From Indioceanicola profundi (GTDB taxonomy: Bacteria > Pseudomonadota > Alphaproteobacteria > Azospirillales > Azospirillaceae): a stretch of 64,000 bases of DNA. The stretch lies in assembly GCF_003568845.1 (NCBI RefSeq), contig NZ_CP030126.1, positions 1,825,001 to 1,889,000 on the forward strand. The letters run 5' to 3'. A program made the position numbers and the translations under genes. The notes under the pieces are model-generated. The model worked only from the letters and a program-made list of their open reading frames with translations, was not told where the DNA came from and did no database searches. This document shows, one piece after another, positions 1 through 8,802 of this stretch. Position 1 is the first letter of the stretch, and each line of letters starts with the position of its first letter.

Positions 1-28
1 CATTTCACTGTCCCGTCGGGACCGTCGC

Positions 29-2170
29 TCAGGCGGCCTTGCCGCTCTTCGCGATGATCTCGTCCGCGACGTTCCGCGGAACCGGGTCGTAGTGCGAGAA
101 CTCCATGGAGAAGGAGCCACGGCCCGAGGTCATGCCGCGCAGGTGACCGATGTAGCCGAACATTTCGGACAGCGGCACATGGGCCTCGACCGCGATGTTG
201 TTGCCACGCTCGAGCTGACCCAGGATCGTGCCGCGGCGGCGGTTCACGTCGCCGATCACGTCGCCCAGGTAGTCCTCGGGGATCACCACCTCGACCTTCA
301 TCACCGGCTCGAGCAGGGTCGGGCCAGCCAGCTTCATGGCCTCGCGGAAGCAGGCCTTGGCAGCGATTTCGAAGGTCAGCGCGTTGGAGTCCACCTCGTG
401 GTACTTGCCGTCCACCAGGGTGGCCTTGAAGTCCACGGTCGGGTAGCCGGCCAGCACGCCGTCGTCCTTCTGGAGCTGCAGCCCCTTGTCGACCGACGGG
501 ATGTATTCGCGCGGCACCGTGCCGCCGACCACCTGGTCGACGAACTGGTAGCCCTCGCCACGCTCGCGCGGCTCGAACACGATCTTCACCTCGGCGAACT
601 GGCCGGAACCGCCAGTCTGCTTCTTGTGGGTGTAGACGTGGGTCACCGGACGGGTGATCGTCTCACGGTAAGCCACCTGCGGACGGCCCATCGTGCCTTC
701 CACCTGGAACTCCGTGCGCAGACGGTCCAGCGTCACCTCGAGGTGCAGTTCACCCATGCCGCGCAGGATGGTCTGACCGGTCTCGCGGTCGGTCTCCAGC
801 AGGAGCGACGGGTCCGCGCGGACCATCTTGCCCAGCGCCATGGAGAACTTGTCCTGGTCGGCGCGGTTCTTCGGCTCGACCGAGACGCTGATCACGGGGT
901 CCGGGAAGCGCATGCGCTCCAGCACCACCGGCGCGGACGCATCGCACAGGGTATCGCCGGTGTCCGTCTCCTGCAGGGAGACGAAGGCGACGATGTCGCC
1001 GGCACGCGCCTCGTCCAGGTCGTTGGTGTCCTTCGCGAACATCTCGACGATACGGCCGATGCGCTCACGCTTGCCGCGGGTGCTGTTCAGCACGGACTGG
1101 CCCTTGGAGACCACGCCGGAATAGACGCGGACGAAGGTCAGCGAGCCGTACTTGTCGTTCAGCACCTTGAAGGCGAGGCCAGCGAACGGCTCGTCGTCGG
1201 AGGACTTGCGCTCGCCCACGGCGTTGCCGTCGGCGTCCACGGTCTTGATGTTCTCGACCTGCGTCGGAGACGGCAGGTACCAGACAACCGCATCCAGGAG
1301 CTGCTGCACGCCCTTGTTCTTGTAGGAAGAGCCGCAGAGCACCGGAACGAACACGTTGCGGATGGTGGCCTTGCGGATGCACTCCTTCAGCGTCTGGGCG
1401 TCCGGCTCCTCGCCGGTCTCCAGATACTTCTCCATCGCCTCGTCGTCGAGCTCGAGGCAGCTCTCGACCAGCTCGGTGCGATAGGTCGCGACCTGGGACA
1501 GCAGCTCACGGTCATAGGCGTTGGTGATGTTCAGCTTGTCGGCCAGATCGTCGGTGACGTCCCAGATCTCCCACTTGCTGTCCTTCTCATCCGAGAACCA
1601 GACGTAAGCCTTCATCTCGACGAGGTCGATCATGCCCCGGAAGTTGTCTTCGGACCCGAGCGGAAGCTGAAGGCAGACAGGACGGGAACCCAGGCGGTCG
1701 CGCACCATCTGAACGGTGCGGCGGAAGTTCGCGCCGGAGCGGTCCATCTTGTTGACATAGCACATGCGCGGAACCTTGTAGTTGTCCGCGAGGCGCCAGT
1801 TCGTCTCGGTCTGCGGCTCGACGCCGGCAACGCCGTCGAACACCACGACCGCACCGTCGAGCACGCGCAGGGAGCGGTTCACCTCGATGGTGAAGTCCAC
1901 GTGGCCCGGCGTGTCGATCAGGTTGATCTTCTTGTCCTTCCAGAAGCAGGACACCGCGGCGGACTGGATGGTGATGCCGCGCTTCTGCTCCTGCTCCATG
2001 TAGTCGGTCGTGGTCGACGACTTCAGGTCCTTGGTATCATGGATGTCGATGATCGTGTGCTTACGACCGGTGTAGTACAGAATGCGCTCGGTCGTCGTGG
2101 TCTTACCGGCATCGACGTGGGCGATGATGCCGATGTTCCGAATGTCTGCCAGCGGGGTAGTGCGGGGCAT
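29..2170 (-). CDS. fusA: Elongation factor G (EF-G), stand-alone copy
   Basis: Ribosomal translocase GTPase of 713 residues, close to the usual EF-G length. The G domain is at the N-terminus: the P-loop reads [12 protein letters not shown] near residue 20, followed by DTPGHVDF (G3) and NKMD (G4). The C-terminal half carries the domain IV/V signatures RGMGELHLE and GVLAGYP. I take the ATG at 2170 because a GGAG lies a few bases upstream and homology begins there; the reading frame stays open further upstream, but that part looks non-coding. Switch I is unusual: it reads [19 protein letters not shown] where most bacterial EF-Gs have DGAATMDWMEQEQERGITI. The gene is not beside rpsL, rpsG or tuf, so it is outside a str operon within this window. 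It could be the sole EF-G, relocated, or a diverged paralogue. Confidence 0.95.
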   Translation of the reverse strand: MPRTTPLADIRNIGIIAHVDAGKTTTTERILYYTGRKHTIIDIHDTKDLKSSTTTDYMEQEQKRGITIQSAAVSCFWKDKKINLIDTPGHVDFTIEVNRSLRVLDGAVVVFDGVAGVEPQTETNWRLADNYKVPRMCYVNKMDRSGANFRRTVQMVRDRLGSRPVCLQLPLGSEDNFRGMIDLVEMKAYVWFSDEKDSKWEIWDVTDDLADKLNITNAYDRELLSQVATYRTELVESCLELDDEAMEKYLETGEEPDAQTLKECIRKATIRNVFVPVLCGSSYKNKGVQQLLDAVVWYLPSPTQVENIKTVDADGNAVGERKSSDDEPFAGLAFKVLNDKYGSLTFVRVYSGVVSKGQSVLNSTRGKRERIGRIVEMFAKDTNDLDEARAGDIVAFVSLQETDTGDTLCDASAPVVLERMRFPDPVISVSVEPKNRADQDKFSMALGKMVRADPSLLLETDRETGQTILRGMGELHLEVTLDRLRTEFQVEGTMGRPQVAYRETITRPVTHVYTHKKQTGGSGQFAEVKIVFEPRERGEGYQFVDQVVGGTVPREYIPSVDKGLQLQKDDGVLAGYPTVDFKATLVDGKYHEVDSNALTFEIAAKACFREAMKLAGPTLLEPVMKVEVVIPEDYLGDVIGDVNRRRGTILGQLERGNNIAVEAHVPLSEMFGYIGHLRGMTSGRGSFSMEFSHYDPVPRNVADEIIAKSGKAA

Positions 2171-2605
2171 ATGTAGGCTCCGTCGTCCAACGTCGGTTCT
2201 CTGGATGAGGCCCGGCGCGGTAAGTTCAAAGACAAAGGCGGGCCGATGGCCCGCACGAAAAAACCGGGACGTCGGCGGACAGACCGCTACACTTCCCGGG
2301 GCGGCGAAGTATCTACTGCGATCGAGCCCGTTTTCCAAGGGGCTGGACGGCATGACCGGTACGCGTCAGCATTCTGCCGTCCAGCCTGTGGGAGAACGGC
2401 AACGCGCGACCGCGCCACCGTATCGCTCAGAGCTTCCGGTCCGTCAACGCAGAAACGGCGCGACGGCGCAGGGAAATGGCGGATCTGCACGTCAAACGGG
2501 CAGCCGCCCGGCCGACGGGTCGTCTGCGGATGAAATCTGGAGGGATGCCGCAACAGCGGCCCCTGCGGGCCGTTCACCACAGGCCTAACCCATGGGGGCC
2601 ATTTG
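2171..2605. other. Intergenic region between divergent fusA and the Clp1-like gene
   Basis: No convincing gene in these 435 bases. On the minus strand a possible fusA promoter is TTGGAA, 17 bases, TAGATA (plus-strand positions 2333-2338 and 2310-2315), which is only a partial match to the sigma-70 consensus. A perfect 7-bp stem with a 3-base loop (2238-2254) lies in the presumed fusA leader. The rest shows no recognisable motif. Confidence 0.4.
2238..2254 (-). promoter_or_regulatory. Stem-loop in the presumed fusA 5' leader
   Basis: GCGGGCC, a 3-base loop, then GGCCCGC: a perfect inverted repeat about 70 bases upstream of the fusA start. Read toward fusA it is followed by the moderately T-rich CTTTGTCTTTG, which gives it a terminator-like or attenuator-like look. 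No leader peptide or known ribosomal-protein target was recognised, so a regulatory role is only inferred. Confidence 0.35.
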
Positions 2606-3517
2606 ATGGACGCCAGTCTCGCCGCGCCTCTGCCGACGGATGCCGAAACCGGCGTCATCGACGTGCCCCCGGATTGGGAGCAGGCGTTGGACCGGGCCAG
2701 CTTTCCCGATACAGCCCGCCTCCTGATCCTTGGCCCGACCGACATGGGGAAGAGCACCTTCTGCCGGTTGGCGCTCCGGCATGCGGAAGCTGCCGGCCGC
2801 AGACCCACGCTGGTGGATGCCGATCCCGGACAGAAGACGGTCGGGCCGCCTGCCTGCATCACGGCGGGACGCCTCGACGCCGACGATGAGCTGAGGCTGA
2901 CCGAACTCGCCTTTGTAGGCACGACCGATCCGTTGCGCGCCTGGGGGCGGGTCGTGGCCGGAACCCGGCATCTGGTGGAGCGGGCGGCGTCGCAGGGCGA
3001 TCTGGTGCTGATCAACACCGTGGGTTTCCTGCGCGGCCCCGGCCGCCGTCTGATGGCGGCCCTGATCCAGGCCGTCCAGCCGACCCTGTTGGTCACGATC
3101 GGCCGCGACCAGGGGATCGAGGATGTGCTGGCCGACCATCCGCACATCCGCCATCTCCGCCTCGCACCTTCCCCGCTGGCCCGGCGCAAGACACAGGGCG
3201 ATCGGCGCCGGGCGCGCCAACTGGCGTTCGGCCGTCACTTCCGGGGAGCAGCCAGCCTGATCCTGCCGCTGGGGCGGATCACGATGGAAGGAGCCAGCCC
3301 TGGAGCCACGCCCCCGCCGGGACTGCTGATCGGGCTGACCGACGGTCGGAACCGGGATGTCGGCATCGGCATCGTCGAGGAGGCTTATCCGGAAAAGGGC
3401 TTCGTACAGGTGCTCACGACTGCCCCGGCCCGGCTGATACGCGCGTTCCGCTGGGGCTCACTGGCCCTGGATGCCGCGTTCCGGGACATGCGCCGGACGG
3501 AGGAGGCGAGCGCCTGA
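2606..3517 (+). CDS. Clp1/Grc3-like P-loop polynucleotide kinase homologue
   Basis: 303-residue protein with a P-loop kinase fold resembling the Clp1/Grc3/Nol9 5'-hydroxyl polynucleotide kinases. Visible motifs: Walker A GPTDMGKST at residues 43-51, matching the family form GxxDxGKS/T, and DADPGQ at residues 71-76, matching the DxDxGQ motif. An Arg-rich stretch near residues 190-210 could be the lid. Eukaryotic relatives phosphorylate RNA 5' ends in tRNA or rRNA processing; the bacterial substrate is unknown. The ATG at 2606 is preferred over the adjacent TTG at 2603. The gene diverges from fusA and converges on the secreted-protein gene downstream. An alternative is a generic ATP/GTP-binding protein of the Mrp/SIMIBI type, but the paired motifs favour Clp1. 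Confidence 0.75.
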   Translation: MDASLAAPLPTDAETGVIDVPPDWEQALDRASFPDTARLLILGPTDMGKSTFCRLALRHAEAAGRRPTLVDADPGQKTVGPPACITAGRLDADDELRLTELAFVGTTDPLRAWGRVVAGTRHLVERAASQGDLVLINTVGFLRGPGRRLMAALIQAVQPTLLVTIGRDQGIEDVLADHPHIRHLRLAPSPLARRKTQGDRRRARQLAFGRHFRGAASLILPLGRITMEGASPGATPPPGLLIGLTDGRNRDVGIGIVEEAYPEKGFVQVLTTAPARLIRAFRWGSLALDAAFRDMRRTEEASA

Positions 3518-3552
3518 AGCCGGTTCCAGGCGCTCCAACAGTTGCGCCGCTG

Positions 3553-4110
3553 TCACTGCGGCGGAGGCGGCGCCTCACCTTGAGGCGGGGCTTCCGCCGG
3601 CGGCGCGGCGGGCTCGGGGCGAGGCGGGAAGGTCAGCTTCTGATCGGCAACCGGTTCGGAGGCATAGGCATTGGGTCGGGGAACCGGGTTGCCGTTCAGG
3701 TCGACGGGCATTGCGCGGGCCCAATGCAGGGCGGCATAGAGCGGCGAACCGCCTTGCGCCTCGCCACCGCCGGCCGCCTCCGCCTCTCCGTTCACGCTGG
3801 CATTGGGCGCGCGGGTGCCTTGCTGGGTGGGCTGGCCCGCCTGGCTCTCCTGCACCTCGGGGGAAGTCAGGCCCTTCTGCTCGGCTTCTCCCGGATTACC
3901 GGGGCCGCTGTCCCGTCTACTGGTGTCCCAGTTCTGCGTGTCGCCGGGCCAGTTCGGCTCGGGCTGCCCCTGCGTCTGCGGGGACTGGCTGTTCTCCGGA
4001 ACCGGAGCGGGCTGCGCCTCCTGCGCAACTGCGGCCGGTATCGTCAGGGTCAGCGGGGCCAGAACCAGCGAAGCGGCGGAAAGAAGGGCTGCGAAACCGA
4101 TGGATCGCAC
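3553..4110 (-). CDS. Secreted Pro/Gln-rich protein of unknown function
   Basis: 185-residue protein. I place the start at a GTG (4110) because a GGGAG lies about 9 bases upstream and the sequence from that point is a clean Sec signal peptide (charged n-region, hydrophobic core ending AVAQ/EA near residue 30). The mature part is low-complexity and disordered, rich in Pro, Gln, Gly and Glu, with a short ordered-looking stretch (LYAALHWARAMPVDLNGNP) in its second half and a Pro-rich tail. No domain was recognised. The gene diverges from the formate dehydrogenase operon and converges on the Clp1-like gene, so context does not assign a role. Confidence 0.65.
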   Translation of the reverse strand: MRSIGFAALLSAASLVLAPLTLTIPAAVAQEAQPAPVPENSQSPQTQGQPEPNWPGDTQNWDTSRRDSGPGNPGEAEQKGLTSPEVQESQAGQPTQQGTRAPNASVNGEAEAAGGGEAQGGSPLYAALHWARAMPVDLNGNPVPRPNAYASEPVADQKLTFPPRPEPAAPPAEAPPQGEAPPPPQ

Positions 4111-4279
4111 GGGCGATACTCCCACGTATGGCGGCGTCCTGTGGAGCCTTTCGGGGGATAACAGGCCGCCTGCCCGTTCGTCCCTCTTCGTACATGCAGG
4201 CCCGTGACAATCCTGCGTCCGTATTGTTGGCACGTCAGCGGGCGTGTGCCCGTTTTTCGCAATCGAGGTGCGCCAGGCA

Positions 4280-4894
4280 ATGCAGCAAGGGTCCGTGTTG
4301 GACGAAGTCGACCGGGAACGAGCGCAGCTGTACCGCCTCATGGCGGTTCTTCTGGCAAGACCGCCCGAAGCAGAGCTGCTGGATATGGTCGGCCGCCTGG
4401 ATCCGGATGCGTCCACGCCCCTGGGCAACGTCCTGGACGGGCTTGCAGCCGCGGCGCGGCGGGCGACGGTGGACGAGGCCCGGCGGGAGTACGGCAGGCT
4501 CTTCATCGGCGTCGCCCGCGGCGAGCTGATGCCCTACGCCTCCTACTACATCACCGGGTTCCTGATGGACCGGCCGCTCATCGCGATACGGGACGAGTTG
4601 GCCCGGCTGGGCGTCGAGCGCGCCGATGAGGTCAAGGAGCCCGAAGACCACATCGCCGCTGAGCTGGAGGTGATGGCTGCGCTGGTCGAGAGGCAGGTTG
4701 GCGCCGGCCCTAACGATGAGCGCCGCTTCTTCGAGCGGCAACTGGCGGGGTGGACCCCCGCCTTCTTCCGTGACCTGGAGCAGGCGGAGTCGGCGGAGTT
4801 CTACCGTCCCGTCGGTGCACTGGGTCGCCTTTTTATCAGCTTGGAACGGGAAGCCTTTTCGTTCTCTCCGCCGTTGGACACCACGGCGGCATGA
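4280..4894 (+). CDS. TorD/DmsD-family molybdoenzyme chaperone
   Basis: 204-residue, mostly helical, soluble protein of the TorD/DmsD redox-enzyme maturation family. These bind the Tat signal peptide and the immature apoenzyme of molybdoenzymes until cofactor insertion is complete. The family signature region is visible as YGRLFIGVARGELMPYASYY near residues 75-95 and EPEDHIAAELEVM near residues 130-142. ATG 4280 is chosen since GAGG lies about 11 bases upstream and homology begins after it. It is the first gene of the formate dehydrogenase operon and is followed by the small Tat protein, so its client is almost certainly the FdhA subunit encoded 280 bases downstream. Confidence 0.88.
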   Translation: MQQGSVLDEVDRERAQLYRLMAVLLARPPEAELLDMVGRLDPDASTPLGNVLDGLAAAARRATVDEARREYGRLFIGVARGELMPYASYYITGFLMDRPLIAIRDELARLGVERADEVKEPEDHIAAELEVMAALVERQVGAGPNDERRFFERQLAGWTPAFFRDLEQAESAEFYRPVGALGRLFISLEREAFSFSPPLDTTAA

Positions 4895-4953
4895 GTGACG
4901 GACCAATGAACGGATGTGCCGGCAACCACGGGCATGAGCAAGGGAGACGGGTC

Positions 4954-5160
4954 ATGAGCGGCGAAGACAGCAAGAAGGGTCTGGAGCGCCGGAATTTCCT
5001 GAAGGCCGCGGGTCTGGCGGGCGTCGGCGCGGCGGCGGGCGCCGCGGCCGCGGTCGCCGCCGAGGGGGAGACCCTGACGGAAACGCCGGAGGAGCAGATC
5101 AAGTCGCGCTACCGGGAAACGGCCCATGTGCAGCGCTTCTACTTTCTGAACCGTCTCTAA
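4954..5160 (+). CDS. Formate dehydrogenase region small Tat-signal protein
   Basis: 68-residue protein with a twin-arginine signal (ERRNFLKAAG, followed by an Ala/Gly-rich hydrophobic segment) and a short acidic and basic tail ending HVQRFYFLNRL. Small Tat-targeted peptides of this type recur directly upstream of fdhA in proteobacterial formate dehydrogenase operons; their function is not established. ATG 4954 follows AGGGAG with good spacing. The gene lies between the TorD-like chaperone and fdhA, 12 bases before the latter, and is surely co-transcribed with them. It may travel with the FdhAB complex through the Tat pathway, but that is inference. Confidence 0.85.
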   Translation: MSGEDSKKGLERRNFLKAAGLAGVGAAAGAAAAVAAEGETLTETPEEQIKSRYRETAHVQRFYFLNRL

Positions 5161-5172
5161 GGGGAACAGGCC

Positions 5173-8106
5173 ATGCTGACCAAGCGACGCGCTGCCAGCG
5201 ACACAGGCGCCGGCCGCCGCGGGATGGCGGCCACGCTGGCGAATGCCGGCCAGGCTCGTGGGATCGACCGCCGCGGCTTCCTGAAGAATTCCGGCCTTGC
5301 CGCTGGCGGGCTGGCTGCCCTGGGCGCCCTGTCCCCTACCATGGTGAGGAAGGCCAAGGCCGACGCCATCGCCCGCGACGGCGAGGTCGTGCAGCGCAAG
5401 AACATCTGCACCCACTGCTCCGTCGGCTGCACTGTGATCGGCGAGATCCAGAACGGCGTCTGGGTGCAGCAGGAGCCGGGCTGGGAAAGCCCGATCAGCC
5501 AGGGCACCCACTGCGCCAAGGGCGCTTCCGTCCGTGAGTTGGTGAAGGGCGAGCGGCGGGTGAAGTACCCGCTGAAGCTGGTGGACGGCGAGTGGCAGCG
5601 CGTAAGCTGGGAGCAGGCGATCGATGAGGTCGGCGACCAGCTCCTGGACATTCGCCAGAAGGACGGGCCGGACAGCGTGTTCTGGCTGGGCAGCGCCAAA
5701 TTCTCCAACGAAGCCGCCTATCTGCTGCGCAAGACGGCGGCGTTCTGGGGAACCAACAACGTCGACCATCAGGCCCGTATCTGCCATTCCACCACGGTCG
5801 CAGGTGTCGCCAACACCTGGGGCTACGGCGCGATGACCAACAGCTACAACGATATCCAGAATTCCAAGTGCCTGGTCATCATCGGCGGCAATCCCTGCGA
5901 GGCGCATCCGGTGTCGCTGCAGCACATGCTGCGCGCGAAGGAGCGCAACCGCGCCCCCTGGATCGTCATCGACCCTCGCTTCACCCGCACCGCCGCCCAT
6001 GCCACCCAGTATGTGCGGCTGCGTCCCGGCACCGACATCCCGGTGGTCTGGGGCATTCTCTGGCACGTCTTCCAGAATGGCTGGGAGGACAAGGAGTACA
6101 TCAACCAGCGCGTCTATGGCATGGACGAGGTCCGCGCCGAAGTCGCCAAATGGACGCCCGAGGAGGTGGAGCGGGTTTCCGGCGTCAAGGGCGAGGAGCT
6201 GTACCAGGTCGCGAAACAGATGGCGGAGAACCGCCCGGCCACGCTGATCTGGTGCATGGGCGCCACCCAGAAGACGGTCGGCACCGCCAATGTCCGCTGC
6301 TTCTCCATCCTCCAGCTCGCCCTCGGCAATATCGGCGTGCCCGGCGGCGGGGCGAACATCTATCGCGGCCACTGTAATGTGCAGGGCGCCACGGACATGG
6401 GCCTCGATGTCTCCTCCCTGCCCGCCTATTACGGGTTGGCGGAGGGGGCCTGGAAGCACTGGGCGCGCGTCTGGGACATGCCCTATGACTGGGTCATCAA
6501 CCGCTTCGGCCTGGAGGGAATGCCCTTCGAGGAGAAGAAGAAGCTTGCCGAGCTGAAGGGCATCCCGACCACCCGATGGTTCGACGGCGTGCTCGCCGAA
6601 GGGGATGAGATCGAGCAGCCCAATCCCATCACCGGCATGGTGGTCATGGGGCATGGCGGCAACACCGTGACCCGCATGCCCGACATGATCAAGGGCATGG
6701 AGAAGCTGAAGCTGCTGGTCGTCATCGACCCGCATCCCACCACCTTCGCCGCCATACGCCAGCGCCGCAACGGCACTTATATCCTGCCGGCCTGCACCCA
6801 GTTCGAGACGGAAGGAAGCCGCGTCTGCTCCAACCGCTCCATCCAGTGGGGCGAGAAGTTCGTCGAGCCGATCTTCGAGTCCAAGAACGACTACGAGATC
6901 CTCTATCTCCTGTCCCGCAAGCTCGGCTTCGCTGACCAGCTCTTCAAGCACATCCATGTGGAGGGCACCCAGCCGGTCGTGGAGGACATCCTGCGCGAGA
7001 TCAACCGCGGCTCCCTGTCCATCGGCTGGACCGCCATCACGCCGGAACGCCTGAAGCTGCACATGCGACACCAGGAGGATTTCGACAAGATCACCATGCA
7101 GGCCACCAAGGGGCCGCTGAAGGGCGAATATTACGGACTGCCATGGCCGGCCTGGGGCAATCCGGAACTGCGCCACCCCGGCAGCCCGGTGCTGTACGAC
7201 ACCTCCAAGCATGTGATGGAGGGTGGCGGCACCTTCCGCGCCCGCTTCGGGGTGGAGCACAATGGCGAGACCCTGCTGGCCGAAGGCAGCTTCAGCAAGG
7301 GATCGGAGATCGAGGACGGCTATCCCGAATTCACCATGGCCGTCCTGCGCAAGCTGGGATGGGACCAGGAGCTGACGCCGGACGAGCGGCGGGTCATCGA
7401 GCTGATCGGCGGCAACGACGTGGACAGCGTCTCCTGGGCCACCGACCTCTCGCTGGGCATCCAGCGCATCGCCCTGAAACATGGCTGCCTGCCCTACGGC
7501 AACGCCAAGGCCCGCGCCGTGGCCTGGAACCTGCCGGACCCGGTGCCGATCCACCGCGAGCCGATCTACACGCCGCGCCCGGAACTGGCGCAGGCCTACC
7601 CGGCGCTGGAGAACCGACGCGACTTCCGCCTGCCGCACCTGAACCGGGGCGTCCAGGTCGCAGCCCTGGAGAAGAACATCCGCGAGCAGTTCCCCTTCGT
7701 CTACACCTCCGGCCGTCTGGTCGAGTACGAGGGCGGCGGCGAGGAAACCCGCTCCAACCGCTGGCTGGCCGAGCTGCAGCAGGAGATGTTCGCCGAGATC
7801 AATGTCGGCGACGCCCAACGCCTGGGCATCGAGGATGGCGGCTGGGTCTGGATCTACGGCCCCGAGAACAATTCCCGCGCCCGTATGAAGGCGCTGGTGA
7901 CCGAGCGCGTCGGGCCGGGGGTCGTGTTCCTGCCCTTCCACTTCAGCGGCTACTGGGAAGGCGAGAGCCTGCGCAACGCCTATCCGCCTGGAACGGACCC
8001 GATCGTACTGGGCGCGCCGGCGAATGCGGTCACGACCTACGGCTACGATCCCGTGACCTTCATGCAGGAAACCAAAGTGACCCTCTGCCGGGTCGAGAAA
8101 GCTTAA
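5173..8106 (+). CDS. fdhA: Formate dehydrogenase catalytic (alpha) subunit, Cys type
   Basis: 977-residue molybdopterin (bis-MGD) oxidoreductase that oxidises formate to CO2 in the periplasm. A Tat signal (DRRGFLK, residues 32-38) is preceded by an unusually long n-region. A [4Fe-4S] site is formed by Cys79, Cys82, Cys86 and Cys114. The metal ligand position is Cys204 in ARICHSTTV, so this is the cysteine form and not the selenocysteine form of E. coli FdnG; no in-frame TGA is needed. The C-terminal molydopterin dinucleotide-binding domain (from about residue 830) is complete. Length is typical for the family. It is followed 15 bases later by the iron-sulfur subunit gene and then the cytochrome b gene, giving the membrane-bound FDH-N-type heterotrimer that feeds electrons to quinone. 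Confidence 0.95.
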   Translation: MLTKRRAASDTGAGRRGMAATLANAGQARGIDRRGFLKNSGLAAGGLAALGALSPTMVRKAKADAIARDGEVVQRKNICTHCSVGCTVIGEIQNGVWVQQEPGWESPISQGTHCAKGASVRELVKGERRVKYPLKLVDGEWQRVSWEQAIDEVGDQLLDIRQKDGPDSVFWLGSAKFSNEAAYLLRKTAAFWGTNNVDHQARICHSTTVAGVANTWGYGAMTNSYNDIQNSKCLVIIGGNPCEAHPVSLQHMLRAKERNRAPWIVIDPRFTRTAAHATQYVRLRPGTDIPVVWGILWHVFQNGWEDKEYINQRVYGMDEVRAEVAKWTPEEVERVSGVKGEELYQVAKQMAENRPATLIWCMGATQKTVGTANVRCFSILQLALGNIGVPGGGANIYRGHCNVQGATDMGLDVSSLPAYYGLAEGAWKHWARVWDMPYDWVINRFGLEGMPFEEKKKLAELKGIPTTRWFDGVLAEGDEIEQPNPITGMVVMGHGGNTVTRMPDMIKGMEKLKLLVVIDPHPTTFAAIRQRRNGTYILPACTQFETEGSRVCSNRSIQWGEKFVEPIFESKNDYEILYLLSRKLGFADQLFKHIHVEGTQPVVEDILREINRGSLSIGWTAITPERLKLHMRHQEDFDKITMQATKGPLKGEYYGLPWPAWGNPELRHPGSPVLYDTSKHVMEGGGTFRARFGVEHNGETLLAEGSFSKGSEIEDGYPEFTMAVLRKLGWDQELTPDERRVIELIGGNDVDSVSWATDLSLGIQRIALKHGCLPYGNAKARAVAWNLPDPVPIHREPIYTPRPELAQAYPALENRRDFRLPHLNRGVQVAALEKNIREQFPFVYTSGRLVEYEGGGEETRSNRWLAELQQEMFAEINVGDAQRLGIEDGGWVWIYGPENNSRARMKALVTERVGPGVVFLPFHFSGYWEGESLRNAYPPGTDPIVLGAPANAVTTYGYDPVTFMQETKVTLCRVEKA

Positions 8107-8121
8107 GGGAGGGCACCGGAT

Positions 8122-8754
8122 ATGGCCCGGATGAAGTTCCTATGTGACTCCGAGCGCTGCATCGAGTGCAACGCCTGCGTCACCGCCTGCAAGAACGAGC
8201 ATGAGGTGCCCTGGGGCATAAACCGTCGGCGCGTGATCACGCTCCAGGACGGCCAGCCCGGCGAGCGCTCGATCTCCATGGCCTGCATGCACTGCACCGA
8301 GCCGCCCTGCGCGGCCGTCTGTCCGGTGGACTGCTTCTACCAGACCGACGACGGGGTGGTGCTGCACAGCAAAGAGGTCTGCATCGGCTGCGGCTACTGC
8401 TTCTACGCCTGCCCGTTCGGCGCGCCGCAGTACCCGCAGGCCACCAACTTCGGCAGCCGCGGCAAGATGGACAAGTGCACCTTCTGCGCCGGCGGTCCGC
8501 TGGAGGACAACTCGCCAGAGGAATACCACCAGTCCGGCTCCAACCGGCTGGCGGAGGGCAAGCTGCCGCTCTGCGCCGAGATGTGTTCGACCCGCTCCCT
8601 GATGGCCGGCGATGGCGACATCCTGGCCGAAATCTACAAGGAGCGGGTGGTCCGGCGTGGCTACGGCTCCGGCGCGTGGGGCTGGTCCGTCGCCTATGCC
8701 ACCGAACAGTCCGGCACCTTCGCTCCGATGGGGCGCCCGGTGCGCTTTGGCTGA
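8122..8754 (+). CDS. fdhB: Formate dehydrogenase iron-sulfur (beta) subunit
   Basis: 210-residue ferredoxin-like electron-transfer subunit with four Cys clusters typical of DmsB/FdnH proteins: CIECNACVTAC near residue 13, CMHCTEPPCAAVCP near residue 55, CIGCGYCFYACP near residue 85 and CTFC with a later LCAEMCSTR. These should hold four [4Fe-4S] clusters passing electrons from FdhA to the cytochrome b subunit. It lacks its own signal peptide, consistent with piggy-back Tat export with FdhA. It is shorter than E. coli FdnH because the C-terminal transmembrane anchor is missing. The start has GGAGGG about 9 bases upstream. Confidence 0.95.
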   Translation: MARMKFLCDSERCIECNACVTACKNEHEVPWGINRRRVITLQDGQPGERSISMACMHCTEPPCAAVCPVDCFYQTDDGVVLHSKEVCIGCGYCFYACPFGAPQYPQATNFGSRGKMDKCTFCAGGPLEDNSPEEYHQSGSNRLAEGKLPLCAEMCSTRSLMAGDGDILAEIYKERVVRRGYGSGAWGWSVAYATEQSGTFAPMGRPVRFG

Positions 8755-8802
8755 GGCAACGACCGGCCGTCGGGCCGAACCAAACGAACAGGGAGAACGG
8801 AC

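Noticed and set aside
5776-5793. Selenocysteine site at the metal ligand of formate dehydrogenase
   Set aside because: The codon at residue 204 is a normal Cys codon (TGC) in ARICHSTTV, so no SECIS element or in-frame TGA is needed.
4801-7941. A very long open frame on the strand opposite fdhA (and similar ones opposite fusA, ctaD, TonB receptor and others)
   Set aside because: In DNA this GC-rich, the strand opposite a real gene often stays open. These frames give low-complexity Ala/Arg/Gly/His-rich proteins with no family, and the strand opposite is a clear conserved gene.
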